From JAWLEP01 sp964553045 (lineage in GTDB: Bacteria > Fermentibacterota > Fermentibacteria > Fermentibacterales > JCC-6): a DNA stretch of 12,448 bases. This document shows positions 1 to 7,058 of this stretch, piece by piece; the first letter of the stretch is position 1, and each line of letters opens with the position of its first letter. Position numbers and translations under genes: made by a program. The DNA lies in contig CAZKJG010000036.1 in assembly GCA_964553045.1 (NCBI GenBank), forward strand, positions 1 through 12,448, written 5' to 3'. The notes beneath the pieces were generated by a model that saw only the letters and a list, made by a program, of their open reading frames with translations, ran no database searches and was not told the origin of the DNA.

Positions 1-1
1 C

Positions 2-838
2 CTCCGCGTGAGTCGGAGCGGCTACTACGACTGGCGTAGCAGAGAGCCTTCAGAAAGTGCTCTGCGACGGAGACGGATCGAGGAGCTGGTGCTTGAGAAG
101 CACGAGGCCAACTATGGAATATACGGCTATCGCAAGGTACACCGGGAGATCGTGAACAATGACTTGGAGACCTGCTGCGCAGAAACGGTCCGCCGTGTCA
201 TGAGGGATCTCGGCCTGCAGAGCAGACGGGCCCGGAAGTACGTTGTGACCACCGATTCCGAGCACGATCTTTCGGTAGCGGACAACGTGCTTGACAGGGA
301 CTTCTCAGCGTTCGGTCCCAACGAGAAGTGGCTGGGAGACATCACGTATCTCGCAACTCGGGAGGATTGGCTGTTCCTTGCGGCCATATTGGACTGCTTC
401 AGTCGCTATGTATTTGGCTGTGCGATGGGTGACAGCATCGACGCACGGCTGGTGTACCGGGCCCTTAAGATGGCCATTGCCCGCTGTGACATCAGTGAGG
501 AGCACCACAGCGATCGGGGCAGCCAGTACAGCTCTGCGCTGGTTCAGCAGCTTCTTGCTGAGCATGGTGTGGAGGTCAGCATGTCGAGGGTAGGCGACCC
601 CTGGGACAATGCCATAATGGAGATCCTGTACGCCGCCTTATTGAAGGGAGAGTGGATACTCGGTCCATTCGGGACCAGGGCGGAAGGCGAGCTGGAAGTC
701 TTCAAATACTTCGAGACGTTCTACAATCCCGTAAGGCTACACGAGAGACTGAATTACATAGGCCCGGCAGAGTACGAGCAGCGCTATTGGGAGATGAAGC
801 AGGCGTCTGAGTTCGCAGTCAGTTTGTCAGTACAGTGA
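2..838 (+). CDS. IS3-family transposase OrfB (5' end outside window)
   Basis: DDE transposase, normally made as an OrfAB fusion by frameshifting from orfA, which lies off the left edge. The frame is open from base 2, and the residues before the GTG at 8 (LR-VSRSGYYDW) match the usual OrfB interior, so the GTG is not the true start. Numbering from that GTG: an HTH_21-like segment around 36-48 (YGIYGYRKVHREI), then the integrase core with D111 (GDITY), D169 (HSDRGSQY) and E205 (DNAIME). The second and third acids are 35 residues apart, exactly the IS3 D-D(35)-E spacing. The C-terminus has the typical FYNPVRLHERLNYIGPAEYE tail. No internal stop or frameshift is seen, so the visible part looks functional. 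Base composition is lower in GC than the genes after 3288. Confidence 0.93.
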   Translation, partial: LRVSRSGYYDWRSREPSESALRRRRIEELVLEKHEANYGIYGYRKVHREIVNNDLETCCAETVRRVMRDLGLQSRRARKYVVTTDSEHDLSVADNVLDRDFSAFGPNEKWLGDITYLATREDWLFLAAILDCFSRYVFGCAMGDSIDARLVYRALKMAIARCDISEEHHSDRGSQYSSALVQQLLAEHGVEVSMSRVGDPWDNAIMEILYAALLKGEWILGPFGTRAEGELEVFKYFETFYNPVRLHERLNYIGPAEYEQRYWEMKQASEFAVSLSVQ

Positions 839-867
839 CTGTCCGAAATGGTTAGGGCGGTCAATAT
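837..867 (+). repeat. Right terminal repeat of the IS3-family element
   Basis: This 31-base segment directly after orfB matches the minus strand of 2834-2864 at 28 of 31 positions by hand alignment. Its inward reading (TGACCGCCC...GGACAGTC) fits IS3-family ends. The two copies face each other across the ABC transporter gene. Confidence 0.8.
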
Positions 868-924
868 TACGATAGCTTTAGCGTTGCTGGATCGAATACT
901 CTCAGGGAAAACGTCTGCCTTGAT

Positions 925-2679
925 ATGGGAATTATGAATTCCAAGAGCGAAGCTCTAGATATTCTCAAGCGCTCTCTCACCTATCTGAAGCCGTACTGGC
1001 CATTACAGCTTGCTTGCTTTGGCGTAGCTGCAGTCCTCGCAGTTCTATCTCTGGTGCAGCCATGGATAAACAAGCTGCTGATTGATGATGTTTTAATTGC
1101 CGGAGATATCAACGGCCTAAAACTCATTTGTCTCCTGATACTGCTGGCCTATCTCCTTAGATCAGGATTCAATGTGCTCCTGTCTTATCTATATGCCAGG
1201 GTTGGAGGATTAGCTGTATACGATTTGCGAAAGTCACTCTACAATCACATACAGTCACTTTCACTCCCCTTCTTCCACAGCAAGCGTACTGGCGAACTGA
1301 TCGCTTCTTTCACAAGCGACATATCGCGCATGCGCAACCTCTATACCTCTACAATTGTCAATCTCCTGACGGACACTCTGCGGTTTGGGGCTCTGCTGGT
1401 TGCGATGTTGCTCATTGATACCAGACTGACCCTGATTGCAGCACTGAGTCTTCCTTTCTACGGTTACTTCATGGCGAGGATTGGCAGGCCGATCCGAAAA
1501 GCATCGAAAGCGGTTCAGGAGCGAAGAGCTGCAGCAACGGGGGAGCTTCAGGAGAAGATATCAGGAATCCGCGAGATAAAGGCCTTCGTAGGGGAGACCA
1601 TTCACTCAAACAAGATATCGAAGTCATTTCGTGATCTCTTTCGAGCAGGTGTGCGTCATTCGGTGGTAGGTGCGCTGGGTAGCGCCACCGGCCTAATAAG
1701 TGCAATTGCATTCGTCCTGGTCTTCTGGTTTGGGGGCCGGCAGGTGATTGCCGAGGAAATGAAGATGGGAGTGTTCATCGCCTTCATCGGCTACATGGGC
1801 AGGCTATTCGGGCCTGTGCATACGTTCATTACGCTCAATACTAAGCTTCAGTCGACCGTCAGTGCAGCAAAGAGGGTGTTTGCCGTTCTAGATGAGACTC
1901 CCCAAGTCAGGCTGGCGCCTGATGCTCATGAGATTAGCAGGATTGAAGGGCCGATAGTATTCGACAACGTGAGTTTCGCTTACATCGGCAATTCGGAAAG
2001 CACGCTTGATCGGATCAATCTAGAGATCGCACAGGGAGAAATGGTTGCCATTGCTGGTGCAAGTGGCTCCGGGAAAACAACACTGGCGATGCTGCTGCAG
2101 AGGTTTTACGACCCGACAAGTGGTCGAATTCTGGTCAATGGATTGGATTTGAAACAGATAGACCTGGCCAGTTATCGAAAGCGGATCGGTGTCGTATTCC
2201 AAGATGCCTTCCTCTTTGACACATCCGTGAGGAATAACATCTCATTCGGCAGGCCAGAAGCCAGAGAGGAGGAGATATACAGGGCAGCCGAAGCAGCGTG
2301 TGCAATTGAATTCATTGAAGACCTACCCAAGGGCATGGCTACCAAAATTGGGGAGAGGGGAGTGAGCTTGTCTGGAGGCCAACAGCAGAGAATAGCTATA
2401 GCCCGGGCAATACTCAGTGATCCTGATCTGGTGATTCTGGACGAAGCCACGTCTGCTCTCGACAAAAAATCTGAGACATACGTGCAAATGGCTCTACATC
2501 GTCTGTTTCATGACAGAACAAGCCTCGTGATAGCACACAGACTCTCGACGATAGCCGACTCCAACAAAATCGTATTCATGCAGGATGGTGCTATAATCGA
2601 AATGGGCTCATATGAGCACCTGATGGCCGTCAAGGGCCATTTCCATAGACTGTATGTGGCTACGAGCAAGATGAGTTAG
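925..2679 (+). CDS. Half-size ABC exporter (MsbA/LmrA/ABCB type), permease fused to ATPase
   Basis: Inner-membrane ATP-driven exporter expected to work as a dimer; substrate (lipid, peptide or drug) cannot be told from sequence. Residues 1 to about 315 form the six-helix permease (hydrophobic runs near 28-50, 66-90, 145-165, 168-185, 250-275 and 281-300). The nucleotide-binding domain has every core motif: Walker A GASGSGKTT (378-386), Q-loop in VFQDAFLFD (Q426), signature LSGGQQQR (482-489), Walker B LVILDE (502-507) and the switch histidine in IAHRL (H538). At 584 aa it is full length for the family. The first ATG is at 925, but a second at 934 is closer to a weak GGGA and could be the real start. 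It sits alone between two IS ends, 57 bases after the first, with AT-richer codon use than the genes beyond 3288. This suggests horizontal arrival; an IS-derived promoter is possible but not visible. Confidence 0.93.
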   Translation: MGIMNSKSEALDILKRSLTYLKPYWPLQLACFGVAAVLAVLSLVQPWINKLLIDDVLIAGDINGLKLICLLILLAYLLRSGFNVLLSYLYARVGGLAVYDLRKSLYNHIQSLSLPFFHSKRTGELIASFTSDISRMRNLYTSTIVNLLTDTLRFGALLVAMLLIDTRLTLIAALSLPFYGYFMARIGRPIRKASKAVQERRAAATGELQEKISGIREIKAFVGETIHSNKISKSFRDLFRAGVRHSVVGALGSATGLISAIAFVLVFWFGGRQVIAEEMKMGVFIAFIGYMGRLFGPVHTFITLNTKLQSTVSAAKRVFAVLDETPQVRLAPDAHEISRIEGPIVFDNVSFAYIGNSESTLDRINLEIAQGEMVAIAGASGSGKTTLAMLLQRFYDPTSGRILVNGLDLKQIDLASYRKRIGVVFQDAFLFDTSVRNNISFGRPEAREEEIYRAAEAACAIEFIEDLPKGMATKIGERGVSLSGGQQQRIAIARAILSDPDLVILDEATSALDKKSETYVQMALHRLFHDRTSLVIAHRLSTIADSNKIVFMQDGAIIEMGSYEHLMAVKGHFHRLYVATSKMS

Positions 2680-2718
2680 AATCATAATATATAATCTGAA
2701 TTCCCGCCCAAGTTATAC

Positions 2719-2835
2719 CTACGCCGGCGGTGAGATGTCGAAAGCCCTGTAGATATCCTTCTGCTTCCTGGTCAGGGGAAAGAGGTTCCGCCTGTCGTCT
2801 ATTACCTGTGTCCGCAGCTTCTCCAGCGTGCGGAT
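2719..2835 (-). pseudogene. C-terminal tail of an unidentified, disrupted gene
   Basis: Reading the minus strand outward from the IS remnant gives 38 codons to a TAG at 2719-2721: IRTLEKLRTQVIDDRRN, then LFPLTRKQKDIYRAFDISPPA. It is charged, helical-looking and reads like a genuine protein end. No start codon or upstream part exists; the neighbouring bases are the IS terminal repeat. The simplest reading is that an IS insertion separated this tail from the rest of its gene, which is not in the window. The family is not recognised; a tail of another transposase is possible. The frame happens to be open into the IS remnant back to 2911. Confidence 0.4.
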
Positions 2836-2864
2836 ATGGACCGCCCTACCTATTTCGGACAGTC
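2834..2864 (-). repeat. Right terminal repeat of the inverted IS remnant
   Basis: Inverted partner of 837-867 (28 of 31 matches; mismatches are two in the centre and one near the outer end). It retains the TGGACCGCCC...GGACAGTC pattern of an IS3-family end and points toward the ABC transporter. Confidence 0.75.
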
Positions 2865-2955
2865 GCAGCAGTGACGAATTCACTGTGAACTCCAATGCCT
2901 GCCTCTTCTTTCAGTTGCGCTCTAGGTATCTCTTCAAGCCGATGTGATTTAGCCT
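2834..2955 (-). mobile_element. Inverted remnant of a related IS3-family element (orfB 3' end plus right end)
   Basis: The minus strand of 2834-2955 aligns without gaps to the plus strand of 746-867; I count 86 of 122 identical bases, rising to 28 of 31 over the terminal repeat. Translation gives RLNHIGLKRYLERN, a stop, then KKRQALEF, against RLNYIGPAEYEQRYWEMKQASEF in the intact OrfB. The orfB tryptophan codon is TGA here (2911-2913), so the copy is dead. Recognisable similarity fades left of codon RLN, near 2957, where GC-rich sequence begins. This is a diverged relative, not a recent duplicate. Confidence 0.8.
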
Positions 2956-3287
2956 CCCGCGGAACATGTCCATTTTCAGGATGGCCAAAGGCAAGCGAGC
3001 CACTCCCCCGCCGCCGTAGATATGAGGATGATCAAGAGCGCTGCGGCAGTTTTCGGGCAAGGCCGTTTGGCAGATACCCGGGCATACTGACCCACCTGGA
3101 CCGAATCCGGTGATGGCAGCAGCTGCTTGCGGTCTGAGGGACGGAGCCCCGGGCCGCGGAAAGGCCGTCTGTCGGTTTTCCTGGTCTCGGGGGGAATTGG
3201 GCTGCTCCGGGGGGATGGAGTATCCTGGAGGGCAGAGCGGCGGCCGGGCCCGGCAGCCCGGGCCGCTTGCGGGAAGCAGGGCAGTAC
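2956..3287. other. Gene-free junction between mobile segment and GC-rich chromosome
   Basis: I see no supportable gene here. Composition jumps to strongly GC-rich near 3000. Several frames stay open on both strands, which is expected at this GC, but their translations are rich in Pro, Arg and Gly and match nothing I recognise. The GGGAAGCAGGG just before 3288 probably serves as the ribosome binding site of the next gene. A gene formerly upstream of the operon may have been lost when the IS arrived; that is inference only. Confidence 0.5.
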
Positions 3288-3914
3288 ATGAGCACGAGCA
3301 CCTATCGATGGGAGATCGCCTTCGTCGTCCTTACCGGGGCGGGCAACTTCCTGCTGGCGGACTGGCTTGACCTGCAGTGGGTGCTGGTGGGGGCTGCCAG
3401 CCTGTGCTGGCTGGGATATGTGGCGGTCCGGGCGTCTTCGGACAGGACGGTCCTGGCGCAGTGGGGCATCACAAGGCAGGGCTTCGGCCGGAGCATGGCG
3501 CTGCTGGCTCCGGCCCTGCTCGTGTTGGTGGCGGGCTTTGCCGTGTACGGAACGCTCACGGGCAGAATGGCGCTGCACTGGCACATGCTGGTTGTATTCC
3601 TGCTTTATCCCCTGTGGGGCCTGGTGCAGCAGTTTCTGGTGGTGAGCCTGGTGGCCGGCAACCTCGAGAGACACACCCGATTTCCAAAGGCCGGAGTAAT
3701 CCTTCTGACCGCTTCTGTGTTCGCAGTGGCTCACGCTTCGTACCCCGCCCTGGTGGCAGCGGCATTCTTTCTGGCCGTGGTGACCACCACGGTTTTCTTC
3801 CGGGCGAGGAATCTCTGGGCCCTGGGGCTCTTTCACGGCGTGTACGGCACCTGCCTCTACTTCTTCGTCCTCGGCCGGGACCCGCTGATGGAGATACTCC
3901 ACGGCCATGGCTGA
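3288..3914 (+). CDS. CPBP/CAAX-protease-like multi-pass membrane protein, catalytic Glu pair replaced by Gln
   Basis: A 208-residue integral membrane protein with about six hydrophobic segments. Order and motifs fit the CPBP (Abi, PF02517-like) family: motif 1 region GLVQQFLVVS (114-115 are Gln-Gln where proteases have Glu-Glu followed by Arg), motif 2 FAVAHASYP (F145, H149), and motif 3 NLWALGLFHGVYGT (N175, H183). Both histidines of the metal site are kept while the glutamates and arginine of motif 1 are not, so proteolysis is doubtful; a lipid-binding or scaffold role is possible. The ATG at 3288 is chosen over a TTG at 3267 because a GGGAAGCAGGG lies just upstream. The stop overlaps the next start by 8 bases, implying translational coupling with the acyltransferase. 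Confidence 0.75.
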   Translation: MSTSTYRWEIAFVVLTGAGNFLLADWLDLQWVLVGAASLCWLGYVAVRASSDRTVLAQWGITRQGFGRSMALLAPALLVLVAGFAVYGTLTGRMALHWHMLVVFLLYPLWGLVQQFLVVSLVAGNLERHTRFPKAGVILLTASVFAVAHASYPALVAAAFFLAVVTTTVFFRARNLWALGLFHGVYGTCLYFFVLGRDPLMEILHGHG

Positions 3915-5208
3915 CGCACCGCAGGGACGGGGCGGAGACCACCGCAGCGACTGGCTTGCCCTGGACAACGCCGCGCGGATCTACCCCGCCTCCCTCTCGG
4001 AGTGGTCGCCGGACGTCTACCGCCTGAGCGTGACGCTGAAGGCGCCGGTGCGTGTGTCGGCCCTGCAGGAAGCGCTGCACAAGGTCTTCCCCAGGTTCCC
4101 CTACTTCCAGGTGCATCTGCGGCGGGGGCTGTTCTGGTACTACCTGCAGCGCGACGACGAGATCCCCGAGCTGCGCCCGCTGAGCCCGGTGCCGGTATCC
4201 GTGATGCCCGGGCCGACCGGGAGCGCCCATCTCCTGCGCGTACAGGCCGGCGGCAGCACCATTGCGGTGGACTTCTCGCACGTGCTCACCGACGGGGCGG
4301 GAGCGGTGCGCTTCCTGGGTACGCTGGCCGGCCAGTACCTCCGCGAGCTGGGGGTGGAGGTTTCCTCCTGGAAGCCCTTCTTCGACCCGGGGAAGCCGGC
4401 GGCTCCGGGGGAGTTCGAGGACGCATACAACAGGTACTTCGACCCCGGCCTGCCGGGCCCGCAGAGGCTCTCGCACGCATACCACCTGCCCGACCCGCCC
4501 CGGCCCTTCTCCAGGGTGATCATCGGCCGGATTCCGGTAGATGGGATGCTGGCCCTGGCCCGCCGCCGCGGAGTCAGCCTCACCGCGTACCTGGTTGCCC
4601 TGTACATGCACTCGATGGCGCAGGTGCGGGCATCCCGGGAGGAAGGGAAGCACGCGGGGGGGATTCTGCGCATCGAGGTGCCGGTGGACATGCGCAGGCT
4701 GTGTCCTTCGCCCACCATGCGTAACTTCTCGCTGTACGCGTCTCCGGAGGTCGACCTGCGGCTGGGCAGCTACAGCTTCGACGAGATCCTCTCGAGGGTG
4801 CATCACAGCCTGAGGCTGCAGACCACCCGGAAGGAGCTGAGCCGCCAGATCGCCCGCAACGTGCGCGCCCAGCGGAACCCGCTGGTGCGGGTGATGCCCC
4901 TATTCCTGAAGGACCTGGTCTTCGCGGCGGTCCGCAAGTGGCTGGGTGAGAGGCTGTATTCCGGGGTGCTCACCAACCTGGGGCTCATTGATGTGCCCGG
5001 GGAGATGGCCCCGCACATACGGAGGTTCGGTATCATGCTGGGCCCGAACCGGATGATGAAGAGCAGCTGTGCCGTGCTCAGCTACGAAGGCGAGCTCAGC
5101 ATACACTTCGGCAGCGTGGTGGACAGCCGGGAGACGGAGAGGCTGTTCTTCAGACATATTGTCGGGAAGGGAGTGGTGGTGAAGGTATCCGAGAGGAGCA
5201 GCGGCTGA
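3907..5208 (+). CDS. Condensation-fold acyltransferase, alcohol acetyltransferase-like
   Basis: A 433-residue soluble protein of the CoA-dependent acyltransferase/condensation superfamily. The catalytic HxxxDG is present as HVLTDG (125-130) inside AVDFSHVLTDGAGAVRFL. Near the N-terminus is WLALDNAARIYPA, and then LFWYYL, both typical of the bacterial alcohol acetyltransferase (AATase-like) group that begins almost directly with this motif. The C-terminal part (SCAVLSYEGELSIHFGS) resembles the second condensation lobe. Expected reaction is acyl transfer to a hydroxyl or amine; donor and acceptor cannot be read from sequence. The ATG lies inside the end of the CPBP-like gene with only a distant GGAG, so initiation probably depends on coupling. 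Its stop shares one base with the next start (TGATG). No frameshift is seen. Confidence 0.8.
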   Translation: MADAPQGRGGDHRSDWLALDNAARIYPASLSEWSPDVYRLSVTLKAPVRVSALQEALHKVFPRFPYFQVHLRRGLFWYYLQRDDEIPELRPLSPVPVSVMPGPTGSAHLLRVQAGGSTIAVDFSHVLTDGAGAVRFLGTLAGQYLRELGVEVSSWKPFFDPGKPAAPGEFEDAYNRYFDPGLPGPQRLSHAYHLPDPPRPFSRVIIGRIPVDGMLALARRRGVSLTAYLVALYMHSMAQVRASREEGKHAGGILRIEVPVDMRRLCPSPTMRNFSLYASPEVDLRLGSYSFDEILSRVHHSLRLQTTRKELSRQIARNVRAQRNPLVRVMPLFLKDLVFAAVRKWLGERLYSGVLTNLGLIDVPGEMAPHIRRFGIMLGPNRMMKSSCAVLSYEGELSIHFGSVVDSRETERLFFRHIVGKGVVVKVSERSSG

Positions 5209-5795
5209 TGAGGCTCTGCGAGAACTGTGGTGTGGAGGTGGAGGAGGACTCGCGCTCCTGTNNNNNNNNNNNNNNNNNNNNNNNNNNNNNNNNNNNNNNN
5301 NNNNNNNNNNNNNNNNNNNNNNNNNNNNNNNNNNNNNNNNNNNNNNNNNNNNNNNNNNNNNTCGCGCTCCTGTGGGTCTCCGTGACAATGGGGGTGCTCA
5401 TCTCCCGCCGGACCTGGATCTACCTGCCTGCGCAGACCGCGGCCATCTGCCTGTTCCTGTTCTCGCTGGACGGGCTCACACCGGGGTCGGACTGGTTCGT
5501 TCCCCTGGCCCTGCCGGTGGCCCTGCTCTCCGGCGCGGTGCTGGGGCTGACCCTCCTGGCCGTCCGGAGACTGGCTCTGTATGCCTTCGGCAGCACAATC
5601 GCCGCAATGGTTGCCGCCGGCGTACTGGCCGTGGGCCTCGAGCTGCTCATCAACGCCCACTTCGACGACCGCTGGACGGTGGGCTGGTCCGTCGTAGTCT
5701 TCGGCTGCATGGTGCTGCTCGTCGTGCTGGCCGTCTACCTGCGCAGCTGGTTCAGGGCGCGGCAGGCCGAGCTCCGCAAGCTGCTGCACCTGTAG
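5208..5795 (+). CDS. Zinc-ribbon membrane protein, DUF6320-like, interrupted by assembly gap
   Basis: The start reads MRLCENCGVEVEEDSRSC: a zinc-ribbon first knuckle (C4, C7) and the first cysteine of the second (C18). The next cysteine is lost in the 100-N gap. After the gap come about five hydrophobic helices (ALLWVSVTMGVLI, then AAICLFLFSLDGL, two more, and VVVFGCMVLLVVLAVYL) and a basic end, RSWFRARQAELRKLL. This layout, directly after an alcohol acetyltransferase-like gene, matches what I know as DUF6320. Function is unknown; a membrane partner of the acyltransferase is the likely role. The start ATG overlaps the upstream stop by one base. The displayed residue count is not reliable because the gap length is nominal. 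Confidence 0.7.
   Translation: MRLCENCGVEVEEDSRSCXXXXXXXXXXXXXXXXXXXXXXXXXXXXXXXXXXALLWVSVTMGVLISRRTWIYLPAQTAAICLFLFSLDGLTPGSDWFVPLALPVALLSGAVLGLTLLAVRRLALYAFGSTIAAMVAAGVLAVGLELLINAHFDDRWTVGWSVVVFGCMVLLVVLAVYLRSWFRARQAELRKLLHL
5262..5361. other. Scaffold gap (100 N)
   Basis: Exactly 100 N, the usual placeholder for unknown length. The same 12-mer, TCGCGCTCCTGT, ends the left contig (5250-5261) and begins the right one (5362-5373), but in different reading frames. Neither merging the two copies nor abutting the contigs restores the gene: both give a TGA a few codons on. Real sequence is therefore probably missing. Confidence 0.95.
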
Positions 5796-5837
5796 TCAGG
5801 CCCGACCTCCCCGGATGCTGCATTCAGACCGGCTGAT

Positions 5838-5855
5838 CCGTTGCGCTCGCAGCGG
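5838..5855 (+). terminator. Short hairpin after the acyltransferase operon, weak terminator candidate
   Basis: CCGTTGC and GCAGCGG pair over 7 positions (one G-T) around a 4-base loop, 43 bases after the DUF6320-like stop. No T-run follows, so Rho-independent termination is doubtful. Confidence 0.2.
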
Positions 5856-5960
5856 GCGTTGACACAGTGGCAGGGCTGAGAAGAACAGCAGTATAGTAGA
5901 AGGGAGCAGCTCGCGAAGGGCTGTCAAGCACAGGCGGAGGCCTGGTGAAGGGTGGATGTC

Positions 5961-6572
5961 ATGATCTCTCGCGTATTGCTTCTGGCCGCGGCAACGGCAG
6001 CGCTTTCCGGGGTTGTCTCGGCCGATCAGGTGACGCTTTCCCCCACGGACGACGCTGACGTTTTTATGGATGTGCCCGATGAGAACAGAGGCGCGAATGA
6101 GCATTTTCAGACGGGCTGCATCATGAACGACTACTTCAGGAACGTCCTGATCAGGTTCGACCTCTCCCCCTATGCCGGGGCTGGCGTGAACAGCGCGACG
6201 ATGCGGCTGTATGTTTTCTACGCATATGGTGATTTTCCCACCGACGAGCTCCGCATAGCCAGGAACGACACGGACTGGGACGAGCTCACCGTAACCTGGA
6301 ACAACAAGCCAGGTCTCGCGGAGAGCGCGGGAATAGACGCGCCGTCGGAGTACGGCTGGTGGGAGGTGGATGTCACCGACTGGGTGCAGGACATCGTGGA
6401 CGGTGTATCACCGAACCTGGGCTTCCAGATATACCAGGACGACTCGGACTACGCCGGCTTCGCCATGAGGTCCAAGGAGCACTCCACCGAGACCCCCGAG
6501 CTGGTGCTGGATTACTCCCCCGCCGGCCTGCCATCCATGACCTTCGGCAGCATCAAGGCCCTTTTCCGCTAG
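5961..6572 (+). CDS. Secreted DNRLRE-domain (CBM96-like) beta protein
   Basis: A 203-residue exported protein. The ATG at 5961 is preferred to the in-frame GTG at 5952 because GAAGGG lies about 8 bases upstream and it gives a clean signal peptide (MISRVLLLAAATAALSGVVSA, cut before DQ). The mature part has the DNRLRE pattern in order: LIRFDLS (63-69), an MRLYVF strand (81-86), WDELTVTWNNKP (106-117), DVTDWVQDIVDG (137-148) and a final KEHSTETPELVLDY (172-185). Such domains are all-beta modules of cell-surface or secreted proteins, some carbohydrate-binding. Here the module is the whole protein, unlike the usual large multidomain hosts. The end carries PSMTFGSIKALFR, beyond the fold, discussed as a finding. 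No operon partner is evident. Confidence 0.8.
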   Translation: MISRVLLLAAATAALSGVVSADQVTLSPTDDADVFMDVPDENRGANEHFQTGCIMNDYFRNVLIRFDLSPYAGAGVNSATMRLYVFYAYGDFPTDELRIARNDTDWDELTVTWNNKPGLAESAGIDAPSEYGWWEVDVTDWVQDIVDGVSPNLGFQIYQDDSDYAGFAMRSKEHSTETPELVLDYSPAGLPSMTFGSIKALFR

Positions 6573-7058
6573 TACCGGCCGGAAGGGTTCCCCCCACCCT
6601 CTCCCTGTCGGGGGCCGCTCCGGCTCCGGTGCTCCCCCGGGTCGGCCGCGGGTGACGGTAGAGCGCCCGATTCCACTTTCCCGTGCTCGGCAGCAGTCCG
6701 GCTGCGGGTGGCCGTTGACCTTCCCTCACCGGGCGTTTCCGACCGAGACCGGCAGCGCAGCGGCGAGGACGGACGGGGTCACCTTTGCGGATGCCTTTCC
6801 CTCACAGGACCGATGGCAGCAGAACGATGTCGCGGTCTCCGAGGATGAGGCTGTCGCCCGAAAGGCGGGCCGGGTAATCCGTGCAGGCAACGGGAACGAT
6901 GGAGACCTGGATTCTGCAGCATTCGTGGCTTGCTCCATGATCCTGCCGGTGGACGCAGATACCTTCGGGTTTCACCAGTCTCGGTTCCGAATTGTATCAT
7001 ATTGCAGGGCATTCGACCATAGTACCGGGGACTGCCGCCCGCAGCGATTGGAGAGCCG
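6573..7058. other. Intergenic stretch with weak small ORFs on both strands
   Basis: No gene can be called firmly. A plus-strand frame from GTG 6652 (136 codons) ends at 7062 and overlaps the next gene's TTG as TTGA, but its translation looks unstructured. On the minus strand, 6802-6975 encodes 57 residues from GTG, ending PARLSGDSLILGDRDIVLLPSVL in pieces that look protein-like (PARLSGDSLILGDRD, then IVLLPSVL), with an extended -10-like TGATACAAT about 15 bases upstream. Both are doubtful. The first 80 bases after 6573 are very C- and G-rich without a clear hairpin. Confidence 0.4.

Larger units (their letters stand above)
1..867 (+). mobile_element. IS3-family insertion sequence, right part only
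   Basis: The window opens inside this element, so its left end and orfA are not visible. What is present is most of orfB and the right terminal repeat (837-867), which overlaps the last bases of orfB as is usual in this family. Read inward from the right, the end begins TGACCGCCCTAACC and then has GGACA, the pattern of IS2/IS51/IS911-type ends. The exact outer boundary is uncertain within about 4 bases (863-867). The catalytic residues are intact, so the element may be recent or active. A diverged relative lies inverted at 2834-2955. Confidence 0.85.

Noticed and set aside
2976..4806. Two long minus-strand frames (2976-3968 and 3556-4806)
   Set aside because: Antisense to the CPBP-like and acyltransferase genes, with Arg/Pro/His-rich products and no domain pattern.
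5859..5897. TTGACA followed by TATAGT upstream of the DNRLRE gene
   Set aside because: The spacing is 27 bases, far from the 16-18 needed for a sigma-70 promoter, and no better partner box is present.
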